NCBI GenBank assembly: GCA_041060555.1
Contig: JBEUDS010000015.1
DNA: 64,000 nt
Direction: 5' to 3' (one strand)
DNA from: CAUJIW01 sp963205175
GTDB taxonomy: Bacteria; Pseudomonadota; Alphaproteobacteria; Sphingomonadales; Sphingomonadaceae
Shown: positions 33,929-44,058 of the stretch, one piece after another
Layout: each line of letters starts with the position of its first letter
How positions within the stretch are numbered: the first letter of the stretch is position 1
Program-made: the position numbers and the translations under genes
Notes under the pieces: model-generated
The model's database searches: none
Told to the model about the DNA's origin: nothing
Seen by the model: the letters and a program-made list of their open reading frames with translations, nothing else

Positions 33929-34876
33929 ATGGCAAAGGACCCCTATAGCGTTCTCGGTGTGGCCCGCACTGCCAGCGAGGCCGAGATCAAGAAGGCCTAC
34001 CGCAAGCTCGCCAAGGAGCTGCACCCGGATCGCAACAAGAACGACCCCAAGGCGGCGGAGCGGTTCTCCGACGTTACGACGGCCTATGACATCATTGGTG
34101 ACGCCGACAAGCGCGCCCAGTTCGACCGCGGCGAGATCGGCCCCGACGGCGCGCCGCGCTCGGCGTTCGAACAGGCCTATCGTACCCGCGGCAACGCTGC
34201 CGGCGGCGGCTTCGGGTTCGAAGGCGACCCGATGGACATCTTCTCGCAGTTCTTCGGCGGCGGCCGGGCGAGCGGCGCCGGGTTTGGCGGCGGCTTCAGT
34301 GGTGGCGGCATGGGTGGCGGCGCGGGAACGGGCGGTGGTCGTCCGCGCCCCAGGGGCCGCTCGGTCGAGTACCGGCTGACCATCCCCTTCGAGCAGGCCG
34401 CCCGGCTGGAGCCGCAGCGGCTGACCCTGCGCACCGGCAAGACCATCGAGATCAAGCTGCCGCCGGGCTTCACCGACGGCCAGCAGCTGCGCCTGGCCGG
34501 CCAGGGCGACCCCGGCCCCGGTGGTGCCGGCGACGCGCTGGTGACGCTGCATGTCGGCCCGCACGCCTGGTTTGCCCGCGAGGGCGACCAGGTACTCCTC
34601 GACCTGCCGGTCCGGCTCGACGAGGCGGTGCTGGGTGGCAAGGTCAAGGTGCCGACCGTCGACGGCGCGGTCATGCTCACCATCCCCGCCGGCTCCAACT
34701 CCGGCAAGGTGCTGCGGCTGCGCGGCAAGGGCTTCACCGGCAAGGACGGCACCCGCGGCGACCAGATGGTGACGCTGCTGGTGGACATTCCGGCCGACGA
34801 CCCCAAGCTCAAGGCCTTCGTCGAGTCATGGAGCGAAGGCCGCACAGCCAATCCCCGGGATCACCTGTTCAAGTAA
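33929..34876 (+). CDS. DnaJ-class (CbpA-like) co-chaperone
   Basis: A 315-residue J-domain protein: J domain with the HPD motif (ELHPDRNKNDPKA), a Gly/Phe-rich linker, and the C-terminal substrate-binding domain without the zinc-finger of DnaJ proper. This is the class B (CbpA/DnaJ2) layout; it would assist DnaK. GAGGTGATCG precedes the ATG. It heads the run dnaJ-like, yihY, fabI, aroC that is common in alphaproteobacteria. Confidence 0.92.
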   Translation: MAKDPYSVLGVARTASEAEIKKAYRKLAKELHPDRNKNDPKAAERFSDVTTAYDIIGDADKRAQFDRGEIGPDGAPRSAFEQAYRTRGNAAGGGFGFEGDPMDIFSQFFGGGRASGAGFGGGFSGGGMGGGAGTGGGRPRPRGRSVEYRLTIPFEQAARLEPQRLTLRTGKTIEIKLPPGFTDGQQLRLAGQGDPGPGGAGDALVTLHVGPHAWFAREGDQVLLDLPVRLDEAVLGGKVKVPTVDGAVMLTIPAGSNSGKVLRLRGKGFTGKDGTRGDQMVTLLVDIPADDPKLKAFVESWSEGRTANPRDHLFK

Positions 34877-34919
34877 GCCGGCGCTGGACGCGCGGGCGCG
34901 CGGCCGGCACATTGGGCTG

Positions 34920-35786
34920 ATGCTCGACCGGCTGCCCGCCCCGCTTCAGACCGCCTTCGCCGTGGTGCGCACCGCCGTGCTCGGATTCTGGGACGACGAC
35001 GGCTTCATCCTCTCCGGCAACCTTGCCTATCTGGCGCTGCTGGCGCTGTTCCCGTTCATGATCTTCCTGGTCGTGCTGGCGGGTGCCATCGGCCGCACCA
35101 CGGCTGGACTTGAGGCGGTGCACGCGTTCCTGGACGCCATGCCGCCCAACGTCGCGACCGCGCTGGCGGACCCGATCAACCAGGTGATTGGCCAGAGCGG
35201 GCGCGGACTGCTCACCTTCGGCGCCGTAGTCGCGATCTGGACCGCCGCCAGTTTCATCGAAACCGTGCGCGTGATCATTCACAAGGCCTACAACCACGAC
35301 TCCGGACGGTCGATGTGGCAGTATCGGCTGGAGTCCTTCGTCATCGTCATCGGTTCTGCCATCCTGCTGCTGCTGGCGATGGCCGGTCAGTTCGCCTATG
35401 GCGCGGCGCGCAAGCTGGCGCTGACCTATCTGCCGTTCGCGGAAGGTGCGATCGAGGCCCTTGGCTGGCTGCGTTTTGGCGTCCTGCCGCTTGGCCTGTT
35501 CCTCGGCCTCTACGGCCTGTTTCTGTCGCTGACCCCCCGGCGGGCGCGACCGCGCGCCCACTGGCCCGGCGCCGTGCTCACCACCGCGGCCTGGATCGCC
35601 ACCGCCTACCTGCTGCCCAAGGTGCTGGCGATGCTCGGCTCCTACGACCTGACCTACGGCAGCCTGGCCGGCGTCATGGTGGCGCTGCTGTTCTTCTACG
35701 TCGTCGGCGCCGGTCTGGTCATGGGCGCGCAGCTCAACGCTGCGCTCAAGTTATTGGATGAAAACCGGAAATCTCGATCGAGTTGA
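34920..35786 (+). CDS. YihY/virulence factor BrkB family membrane protein
   Basis: A 288-residue inner-membrane protein with six predicted helices (e.g. NLAYLALLALFPFMIFLVVLAG and YGLFLSLTP-flanking helices) and the family-typical GSYDLTYGSLAGVMVALLFFY near the end. The function of the family is not settled. It lies in the dnaJ-like/fabI/aroC run, 43 bp after the co-chaperone gene. Confidence 0.87.
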   Translation: MLDRLPAPLQTAFAVVRTAVLGFWDDDGFILSGNLAYLALLALFPFMIFLVVLAGAIGRTTAGLEAVHAFLDAMPPNVATALADPINQVIGQSGRGLLTFGAVVAIWTAASFIETVRVIIHKAYNHDSGRSMWQYRLESFVIVIGSAILLLLAMAGQFAYGAARKLALTYLPFAEGAIEALGWLRFGVLPLGLFLGLYGLFLSLTPRRARPRAHWPGAVLTTAAWIATAYLLPKVLAMLGSYDLTYGSLAGVMVALLFFYVVGAGLVMGAQLNAALKLLDENRKSRSS

Positions 35787-35849
35787 CCCGCTGCCATGCC
35801 CGTGCGATGGACGCGGCCACATTCATGACCAACATGCGAAGGTGAGCGA

Positions 35850-36653
35850 ATGACAGGTCTGATGGCGGGTAAACGCGGCCTCATCATGGGGGTCGCCAAC
35901 GACCGATCGCTGGCCTGGGGTATTGCCCAGGCAGTGCACGCGCAGGGCGCCGAGCTGGCGTTCAGCTATCAGGGCGAGGCGCTGGAGAAGCGGGTGCGTC
36001 CGCTGGCGGAGTCGATCGGGCAGGATTTCCTGCTGGAGTGCGACGTCTCCAGCATGGACTCCATCGATGCGACCTTCGCCGCGCTTCAGGCGCGCTGGGG
36101 CACCATCGACTTCGTGGTGCATGCCATCGGCTACTCCAACAAGGACGAGCTGCGCGGCCGCTACGCCGACACCTCGCTCGACAACTTCCTGATGACCATG
36201 AACATCAGCTGCTATTCCTTCACCGCCGTCGCCCGGCGCGCGATGGCGCTGATGCCAAACGGCGGCTCGCTGCTGACGCTGACCTATTATGGCGCCGAGA
36301 AGGTGGTGCCGCACTACAACGTGATGGGCGTCGCCAAGTCGGCGCTGGAGACCAGCGTCAAATATCTCGCCATGGACCTGGGTCCGGACAACATCCGCGT
36401 CAACGCCATCTCCGCCGGCCCGATCAAGACGCTGGCGGCCTCCGGCATCGGTGACTTCCGCTACATTCTGAAGTGGAACGAGCTGAACTCGCCGCTGCGA
36501 CGCAACGTCACCATCGAGGACGTCGGCGGCGCCGGGCTCTATCTGCTGTCCGACCTCGCCTCCGGCGTGACCGGCGAAATCCACCACGTGGATGCCGGCT
36601 ACAACGTCATCGGCATGAAGGCCGAGGACGCGCCCGACATCGCGCTCGCCTGA
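35850..36653 (+). CDS. fabI: enoyl-[acyl-carrier-protein] reductase (NADH)
   Basis: A 267-residue FabI. NAD binding is by GVANDRSLAWGIAQ; the catalytic Tyr-x6-Lys lies in the segment ending YNVMGVAKSALE, with SAGPIKTLAASGI after it as in other FabI proteins. It performs the last reduction of fatty-acid elongation and is the triclosan target. AAGGTGAG precedes the ATG. Confidence 0.96.
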   Translation: MTGLMAGKRGLIMGVANDRSLAWGIAQAVHAQGAELAFSYQGEALEKRVRPLAESIGQDFLLECDVSSMDSIDATFAALQARWGTIDFVVHAIGYSNKDELRGRYADTSLDNFLMTMNISCYSFTAVARRAMALMPNGGSLLTLTYYGAEKVVPHYNVMGVAKSALETSVKYLAMDLGPDNIRVNAISAGPIKTLAASGIGDFRYILKWNELNSPLRRNVTIEDVGGAGLYLLSDLASGVTGEIHHVDAGYNVIGMKAEDAPDIALA

Positions 36654-36670
36654 CGGAGCCGAGACGACCC

Positions 36671-37756
36671 ATGTCCTGGAACAGCTTCGGCCACCTGCTG
36701 CGCTTCACCACCTGGGGGGAATCCCACGGGCCGGCGCTGGGCGCGGTGGTCGACGGCTGCCCGCCGGGCCTGCCGCTCAGTGAAGCCCATATCCAGCCGT
36801 TCCTCGACAAGCGCCGCCCCGGCCAGTCCCGCTTCACCACCCAGCGCCAGGAACCGGATCAGGTGCGCATCCTCTCCGGCGTGTTCGAGGGGCGCACCAC
36901 CGGAACGCCGATCAGTCTGCTGATCGAGAACACCGACCAGCGCTCGAAGGACTATGGCGACATCGCCGAGCGCTATCGCCCCGGTCACGCCGACTACACC
37001 TATGACGCCAAGTACGGCATCCGCGACTATCGCGGCGGCGGGCGTTCCTCGGCGCGCGAGACCGCGGCCCGCGTCGCCGCCGGCGCCGTCGCCCGGGTCA
37101 TCCTCGGCGAAAGCATCCGTATCCGCGGCTATCTGGTGGAACTGGGCGGTGAGGCCATCGACCGCACCCGGTTTGATGATGCCGCCATCGACGCCAACCC
37201 GTTCTTCTGCCCGGACCCTGCCGCCGCCGACCGCTGGGCGACCGCGCTGGACGCCGCCCGCAAGGACGGCTCCTCGCTGGGGGCGGTGGTCGAGGTGGTG
37301 GCGACCGGCGTGCCCGTCGGTCTGGGCGCGCCGCTCTACGCCAAGCTGGACCAGGAGCTCGCCAGCGCGATGATGAGCATCAATGCGGTCAAGGGCGTCG
37401 AGATCGGCGACGGCTTCGCCGCGGCCCGCCTGCGCGGCGAGGACAACGCCGACCCCATGCGCCTGGGCGCCGATGGCCGGCCGGTGTTTCTGTCCAACCA
37501 CGCCGGCGGCATTCTCGGCGGCATCTCGACGGGCCAGGACGTCATTGTCCGACTGGCGATCAAACCGACATCGTCCATCCTGACGCCGGTGCCGAGCATC
37601 ACCCGCGCCGGCGCGGAAGTGGATGTGCTGACCAAGGGCCGTCACGACCCGTGCGTCGGCATCCGCGCCGCCCCCGTCGCGGAAGCGATGATGGCGCTGG
37701 TGCTCGCCGACCAGTTACTGCTCGACCGCGCGCAATGTCCGCGCAACGGAAGCTGA
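36671..37756 (+). CDS. aroC: chorismate synthase
   Basis: A 361-residue AroC. The signatures GESHGPALGAVVDGCPPG, RRPGQSRFTTQR and a later GGRSSARETA are intact. It forms chorismate from 5-enolpyruvylshikimate-3-phosphate with reduced FMN. It starts 17 bp after fabI; a longer in-frame extension overlaps fabI and is not used. Confidence 0.96.
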   Translation: MSWNSFGHLLRFTTWGESHGPALGAVVDGCPPGLPLSEAHIQPFLDKRRPGQSRFTTQRQEPDQVRILSGVFEGRTTGTPISLLIENTDQRSKDYGDIAERYRPGHADYTYDAKYGIRDYRGGGRSSARETAARVAAGAVARVILGESIRIRGYLVELGGEAIDRTRFDDAAIDANPFFCPDPAAADRWATALDAARKDGSSLGAVVEVVATGVPVGLGAPLYAKLDQELASAMMSINAVKGVEIGDGFAAARLRGEDNADPMRLGADGRPVFLSNHAGGILGGISTGQDVIVRLAIKPTSSILTPVPSITRAGAEVDVLTKGRHDPCVGIRAAPVAEAMMALVLADQLLLDRAQCPRNGS

Positions 37757-37790
37757 TTATTTATTCAACATATTATTAATCGAGCGACAG

Positions 37791-37803
37791 TTGACTTGGT
37801 CAA
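37791..37803. promoter_or_regulatory. 13-bp dyad upstream of the first TonB-dependent receptor
   Basis: TTGAC-TTG-GTCAA is a perfect 5-bp-arm inverted repeat 36 bp before the receptor start, in an AT-rich stretch (37755-37790) that could hold the promoter. It is a candidate repressor site. Confidence 0.45.
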
Positions 37804-37839
37804 TTGGCGCCCATAGTCGCCTGTTCAACAAGATGGGCA

Positions 37840-40752
37840 ATGAACAAGGGGGCGGCGTGTCGCGCGCCGTTGGGTCTGATGCGGAATGAGTTGCGGGCGA
37901 GCGCCGCCACGGCGCTGGTGATTGTCATGGGCTGGGCCTTGCCGGCAAAAGCCGACGACACCGAAACGGGCGGCGGCATCGACGACATCATCGTCACCGC
38001 GCAGCGTCAGGCGGAAACCGCGCAGGACGTGCCCATCGCCATCACCGCCTTCAGCGGCGACGACATGGCGCGGCGCCAGATCGAGGGCTTCAGCGACCTG
38101 CAGTTCAGCACACCGGGCCTGAGTTTTTCCGCCGGCAATTTCCAGGGCGCCAACATCGCCATTCGCGGCATCGGTCAGACCGCCATCGGCGGCAGCGGCG
38201 AAGGCGGCGTCGGCGTCCACATCAACGACATGCCGCTGATCCTGACCCGGCTGCAGGAAAGCGAATATTTCGACATGGAGCGCATCGAGGTGCTGCGCGG
38301 TCCGCAAGGGACCTTGTTCGGCCGCAATGCCACCGGCGGCGTGGTCAATCTGCTGACCGCCCGCCCGGTGCTGGAGAACGCCAGCTCGGCCTCGATCGAG
38401 TATGGCAATTACGACAGCCTGACGCTGCGCGGCATGGTCAACCTGCCTCTGGGCGACAAGGCGGCGCTGCGGCTGGCCGGGCTCTACCTCAAGCGCGACG
38501 GCTACACCACCAACCTGCACACCGGCAACGACATCGACGGTCGCGACCAGTACGCGCTGCGGGCCAGCGTGCGGCTGGAACCCGGCGACAACACCCGCAT
38601 CGACCTGATGGGGCAGTATTTCCGCGAGAACTCCAATCGCTCGCGGATGCAGAAGCAGATGTGCCACCGCGATCCCACCGGCATTCTCGGTTGTCAGCCC
38701 GATGCGCTGGCCTATGAAACCGTCAACATGAATGCGACGCTGAGCGGCCTGCTCACCTCGCCCTATCTGTTCGGCGGCACGCCGCTGGCCGGGCTGGCGC
38801 TGACCTCGGGCGGCGAGGACGCGGCCTTCGGCGTGGTCAACCCCGCCGACATGCGCACCGTCAACATCGACTATGAACCGCGCCATTACAGCGAGGAAGT
38901 GGTGGCGATGCTGAATGCCACCCACAGCCTCGACACCCTGGAGCTGTCGGTGGTGGCCGGCTACCAGCGCAGCACCAACCGCTCCAACACCGACTATTAT
39001 TTCACGGTGGAAAACCCGGTCGCCGTGCCGGCGGCCTTCGCCGCCCTGTTCCCCACCGCCTACAACGCCTTCTACACCCAGGGCTGGCCGGTGTCGCAAA
39101 TCACGCCGGACCGCTATCTCGGCGTCGCCAACGGCGCCGTTGCCTACACCGGCGGCAGCACCGACAGCTACGACCAGTCCTACGGCCGCGAAGAACAATA
39201 TTCCGTCGAGCTGAAGGCCCGCACCCAGTTCGACGGCTGGTTCAACGCCACGCTGGGCGTCTCCTATTTCGATGCCACCGGGCGGGCCGACTATTACATC
39301 GCCTCGGCCCAGCTCGACTATGCCAGCTTCATCCTGCCGACGCTCGGCGTGCTGTCGGCCGGCGCCAGCCACCCCTATTACGCGGCGGTGGTCAACGCCC
39401 TGACCAACGGCCAGCCCTCGCCGCTCGATGGTCTCGCCGCCGCACCGGCCTATTACAATTCCGAAGGCTATCGCTACACGCTGAAGTCGCTGGCGGTGTT
39501 CGGCGAGGCGTACGCCGAGATCACGCCCGATCTCAAACTGACCGCCGGCCTGCGCGGCCTGCGCGATCGCAAGAGCGTCACCGACCGCGCCATCCTCTTC
39601 AACGGCACCACGGTGATCGGCTCGGACACCATCGACGGCCTGCCGACCCATCGCACCGACCGCACGACCTTCCGCCGGCTGACCGGCCGCCTGGTGCTCG
39701 ACTGGAAGCCCAGCCTGCCCTTCACCGACGACACGCTGGTCTATGTCTCCTACGCCCGCGGCTTCAAGTCGGGCGGCTTCAACCCGCCGTTCGATCCGGT
39801 GCAGTATCCCGATGCCTCGCTGACCTATCAGCCGGAAGCGATCAACGCCTTCGAGATCGGCACCAAGAACGTGCTGGCCGATGGTCGGCTGCGCCTCAAC
39901 CTGTCCGGCTTCTACTACGACTACAAGGGGCTGCAGGTCGGCGTCACCCGCAATCGCACCACCATCAACGAGAATATCGACGCCGAGATCTATGGCCTGG
40001 AGGCCGACGTGCAGGCCCGCCCGCACCCGCACTGGCGGCTGTCGCTGGGCGGCTCGCTGATGAACAGCCGGATCAGGAACGGCAGCTCCGTCGATACCCG
40101 CGACCCCAGCGCCGGGCGTGACGACGTGGTCATCATCAAGGACATCGCCTCGTCGGCCAACTGCGCGGTCATCCCCGCCGCCACCGGCATCCCGCGCGCC
40201 GACCTGCTTGCGCCGGCGCTGTTCGCGGCGACCGGAGGCACGGTGGCGGTGCCGGGCACCAACACCGTGGGCGCCTTCTCGTCGTGCGCGGCGCTGGCCG
40301 GCGCCATCGACACGCTGGGCCTGCCCTACCAGGTGCTGCGTGACGCCAACGGCAACCCCGTCGGCCTGCCATCCGGCGTCGAGGTGGACCTCGCCGGCAA
40401 CGAGTTGCAGCTGACGCCCAACTGGATGGTGACGCTGGGCGTCGAATATGCCCGCCCCGTGTTCACCGACCTGCGGCTGACGCTGCGGGTCGACTATTCG
40501 GCGCGCGGCGGTTTCTATGGCCGCATGTACAACCGGCCGATCGACCGAATCAGCGGCTATGACATCTGGAACGCCCAGGCCCAGCTCGACGGCCCCGGGG
40601 ATCGCTGGTTCGTCCGGCTGTTCGTCCAGAACATCGAGAACGAGGACAATGTCACCGGGATTTATGTGACCGACCCGGCGACCGGCCTGTTCACCAACGT
40701 CTTCACCACCGAGCCGCGACGCTACGGCTTGGCCGCCGGCATCAACTTCTGA
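37840..40752 (+). CDS. TonB-dependent outer-membrane receptor
   Basis: About 970 residues. A signal sequence ends near PAKADD, then comes a TonB-box-like DDIIVTAQRQ, the plug domain (VPIAITAFSGDDMARRQI ... RIEVLRGPQGTLFGRNATGG) and a 22-strand barrel ending TEPRRYGLAAGINF. It should import a large or scarce nutrient; no ligand can be named. The cysteine-bearing loop around DPTGILGCQPD is shared with the next gene, its close paralogue. I chose the ATG at 37840; the ATG at 37879 also leaves a good signal peptide. Confidence 0.92.
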   Translation: MNKGAACRAPLGLMRNELRASAATALVIVMGWALPAKADDTETGGGIDDIIVTAQRQAETAQDVPIAITAFSGDDMARRQIEGFSDLQFSTPGLSFSAGNFQGANIAIRGIGQTAIGGSGEGGVGVHINDMPLILTRLQESEYFDMERIEVLRGPQGTLFGRNATGGVVNLLTARPVLENASSASIEYGNYDSLTLRGMVNLPLGDKAALRLAGLYLKRDGYTTNLHTGNDIDGRDQYALRASVRLEPGDNTRIDLMGQYFRENSNRSRMQKQMCHRDPTGILGCQPDALAYETVNMNATLSGLLTSPYLFGGTPLAGLALTSGGEDAAFGVVNPADMRTVNIDYEPRHYSEEVVAMLNATHSLDTLELSVVAGYQRSTNRSNTDYYFTVENPVAVPAAFAALFPTAYNAFYTQGWPVSQITPDRYLGVANGAVAYTGGSTDSYDQSYGREEQYSVELKARTQFDGWFNATLGVSYFDATGRADYYIASAQLDYASFILPTLGVLSAGASHPYYAAVVNALTNGQPSPLDGLAAAPAYYNSEGYRYTLKSLAVFGEAYAEITPDLKLTAGLRGLRDRKSVTDRAILFNGTTVIGSDTIDGLPTHRTDRTTFRRLTGRLVLDWKPSLPFTDDTLVYVSYARGFKSGGFNPPFDPVQYPDASLTYQPEAINAFEIGTKNVLADGRLRLNLSGFYYDYKGLQVGVTRNRTTINENIDAEIYGLEADVQARPHPHWRLSLGGSLMNSRIRNGSSVDTRDPSAGRDDVVIIKDIASSANCAVIPAATGIPRADLLAPALFAATGGTVAVPGTNTVGAFSSCAALAGAIDTLGLPYQVLRDANGNPVGLPSGVEVDLAGNELQLTPNWMVTLGVEYARPVFTDLRLTLRVDYSARGGFYGRMYNRPIDRISGYDIWNAQAQLDGPGDRWFVRLFVQNIENEDNVTGIYVTDPATGLFTNVFTTEPRRYGLAAGINF

Positions 40753-40817
40753 TAGCATCATCAGCCAGGGCACTGCTCGCGTGCCGGCAAGGCGTGGCAG
40801 CTATCGTTACGCCGCAG

Positions 40818-40846
40818 GTGCTGCTATTTTTTGTGCGTAGCAGCAC
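40818..40846. repeat. inverted repeat between the two receptor genes
   Basis: GTGCTGCTA (40818-40826) and TAGCAGCAC (40838-40846) are exact complements around an 11-base loop that includes six T. It sits 145 bp before the second receptor gene. It may be an operator or a leader structure; no T-run follows it as in a terminator. Confidence 0.55.
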
Positions 40847-40990
40847 TCCGCAAACCGCTGGACAAGCCCTGATTTCCTTGTTCTTATACCTGAACGGGGG
40901 ATGTGGAGACTTGGCCGTGTTCCCCGCACGCGACATGGATGCCGCCATCAGATGCGGTGCCTCGCGTGGTCAAACCTGGGGAGGAACACG

Positions 40991-43902
40991 ATGGCTCTTA
41001 ACGCCCGCGCCGCATGGCGCGCACCTACCGTATCATCCGCGTCACTCATTGCCCTGCTGGCCACCAGCACTTTTCTGACACCCACCCTTGCACTCGCGCA
41101 GCAGCAGCCCACCACGGTGCTTGAAGACATCGTCGTCACCGCCCAGCGTCAGGCGGAGTCGCTGCAGGATGTGCCGATCGCCGTCGCCGCCTTCGGCGCC
41201 GCCGATCTGGAAAAGCGCCAGATCGAGAGTTTCGGCGACCTGCAGTTCTCGGCCCCCAACGTCAACTTCACCGTCGGCAACTTCACCACCTCCAACACAC
41301 CATCCGCGGCGTTGGCAACGCCGTCGTCGGCGGCGGCTCGGAAAGCGGTGTCGGCATCCACTTCAACGACATGCCGGTGCTGACGCCGCGCATGCTGGAA
41401 ATCGAGTATTTCGACATCGAGCGCATCGAGGTCCTGCGCGGTCCGCAGGGCACGCTGTTCGGCCGTAACGCGACGGGCGGCGCGGTCAACGTCATCTCGA
41501 AAAAGGCATCGCATGAATTCGGCGCCGAGGGCGAGATCGAGTACGGCAACTACGACAGCATCAAGGTCAAGGGCATGGTCAACGTGCCGCTGGTCGACCA
41601 GAAGCTCGCCGTTCGCCTGAGCGGCATCTACATCAACCGCGACGGTTACACGAAGAACATCTATACCGGCAACAAGATCGATGGCCGCGACCAGTATGCC
41701 CTGCGCGGCACGATCCGCTTCGAGCCGTCGGAAAATACCCGCATCGACCTGACCGCCCAGTATTTCCGCGAAGACGACAACCGCTCGCGCATCCAGAAGC
41801 AGATGTGCAACAACGACGCCACCGGCATCCTCGGCTGCGCGCCGGACAGCCTGGAGTTCGAGCCGGTCAACACCATCGCGACGCTGGGCGGCATCCTGAG
41901 TTCCTCCCTGCTGCTGAGCGGCCCGCTTTCCGGTCTCGCATTGATGTCGCCGGGCAACACCTCGACGACCGGCGTGGTCAATCCGGAAGGCTATCGCAAG
42001 GTCAACATCGACTTCGAGCCAAAGCACGACGCCGAGGAAACCATGGTCACGCTGGCCTTCCAGCATGACTTCGAGAAGTTCAACTTCTCCGTCGTCGCCG
42101 GCTATCAGGATACCTACGTCGACTCGAACACCGACTACCTGCTGGTGGCGGAAAACCCGCAGTCGGTGCCGGCGGCCTTCGCCGCCTCCTTCCCGACGGT
42201 CTACAACCTGTTCTACACGCAGGGGTTCCCGGTGTCGGCGGTGGACATGAACGGCTATGCCGGCGTCGCCAACGGCAACATCGCCTATGTGGGCGACGGC
42301 TCGACCTCCTATGACCGCTCCTATGGCGACTCGAAGCAGTATTCCTTCGAAGCCAAGCTGGCGTCGCAGTTCGACGGCGCTTTCAATTTCCTGGTCGGCG
42401 GCATCTACTTCGACCAGAAATCCCGCACCGATTACAACGTGATCGCGGCTGGCCTCGATTATGCGGGCTTCCTGCTGCCAACGGTGACGACGTTGAGCGG
42501 CTGCTCCAGCGGCGCCACGCCGCCGGCGACCTGCGCCGCCATCGCCACCGCCCTCGCCACCGGCACCCAGGTGCCGCTCGATGGCGTCTACGTGGCGCCA
42601 AGCTACTATGGCAACGAGTCCAACGAGACGACGCTGAAATCCTGGGCGCTGTTCGGCGAGGCCTATTACGAGTTCAACGACGAACTGAAACTGACCCTTG
42701 GCGGGCGCTATCTGCAGGACAAGAAAACCGTCTATGACCGCCAGGTGCTGTTCAATACACCGCAGGCGATCAATCCGGGTGGCGTGCCGGCAGGACTGCC
42801 AGACTATCGCAGCGACCGGGTGAAATTCAAGCGGGTCACCGGCCGCGCCGTGATCGACTGGTCGCCGACGCTCTCCTTCACCGACTCGACGCTGGTCTAT
42901 GCCTCCTACTCGCGCGGCTTCAAGTCAGGCGGCTTCAACCCGCCATTCGACCCGGTGGTGTTCCCGGACTCCTCGCCCTACTACGGCCCGGAAACCATCA
43001 ACGCCTTTGAAATCGGCACCAAGAACACGCTGGCCGGCGGAACGCTGCAGGTGAACCTCACCGGCTTCTACTACGACTACAAAGGCCTGCAGATCTCGAC
43101 CATCCGCAACCGCACCTCGTTCAACGAGAACATCGACGCCGAGGTCTATGGCCTGGAGTCGGAGTTCCTCGCCAAACCGACACCGCGGCTGCTGCTGAAC
43201 GCCAGCCTGTCGCTGCTCAAGACCAAGATCAAGAACGGCTCGTTCATCGACACCCGCGATCCGTCGGGTGGCCGCGACGACGTGGTCATCATCAAGGACG
43301 TGACCACGGCGGCCAACTGCGCCGTCATTCCGGCGGCCGGCGGCGTCCCGCGTGCTGATCTGGTGGCGCCGGCGCTGTTCGCCGGCGGCACGGTGCCGGT
43401 ACCGGGCACCAACACGGTGGGCGCCTTCTCGTCCTGCGCGGCGCTGGCCTCGGCGATCGCGGCCAACAGCCTGCCCTACCAGGTGGTGCGGGACGCCAAC
43501 GGCAACGTCATCGGCCTGCCGGGCGGCGTCTCGGTCAGCGTCAAGGGCAACGAACTGCCGCAATCACCCAACTGGATGATCAGCCTGGGCGCCCAGTACA
43601 CCCAGCCGCTGGGTGGCGAATACTCGCTCACCATGCGGGTGGACTATTCGGCGCGCGGCAGCTTCTGGGGTCGCATCTACAACAGCCCGGTCGACAAGAT
43701 CAAAGGCTATGACCTCTGGAACGCCCAGCTCCAGCTCGACGCGCCGGATGACCGCTGGTTCCTTCGCGCCTTCGTGCAGAACATCGAGAACGACAATTCG
43801 GTGACCGGCATGTACGTCACCGATCCGTCGTCGGGCCTGTTCACCAATGTCTTCACCACAGAACCGCGTCGCTATGGCCTGGCGGCCGGCTTCCGCTTCT
43901 GA
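40991..43902 (+). pseudogene. TonB-dependent receptor, broken by a one-base frameshift
   Basis: A close paralogue of the preceding receptor. The first part (from the ATG at 40991) encodes a signal peptide (ending ALAQQQ), EDIVVTAQRQ and the start of the plug up to VGNFTTSN. At 41297-41298 one base is missing: the frame then shifts and stops at 41383, whereas the +1 frame from 41299 reads on as TIRGVGNAVVGG and IEVLRGPQGTLFGRNATGG through the complete barrel to the final RRYGLAAGFRF at 43902. By comparison with the paralogue (ANIAIRG) one base of an Ile codon is lost. The rest shows no decay, so it is a recent mutation, phase variation or a sequencing error. A terminator follows. Confidence 0.88.
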
Positions 43903-43927
43903 CACCTGTCCTTTCAGCCAACTCGTC

Positions 43928-43955
43928 GGGGGAGGGGTAACCCTCCCCCCTTTTT
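43928..43955 (+). terminator. Rho-independent terminator after the receptor pair
   Basis: GGGGGAGGG (43928-43936) pairs with CCCTCCCCC (43941-43949) around a short loop and is followed by CTTTTT. Confidence 0.9.
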
Positions 43956-44058
43956 GTCCGGGCCTGCCGCTGCTACGGACACACGCATGACAACGGATTC
44001 ACAGCACACGGCAGAGGCGCTCGCACGGTCGCGGCTGGGATTGAGTGGAGTAACCGCG

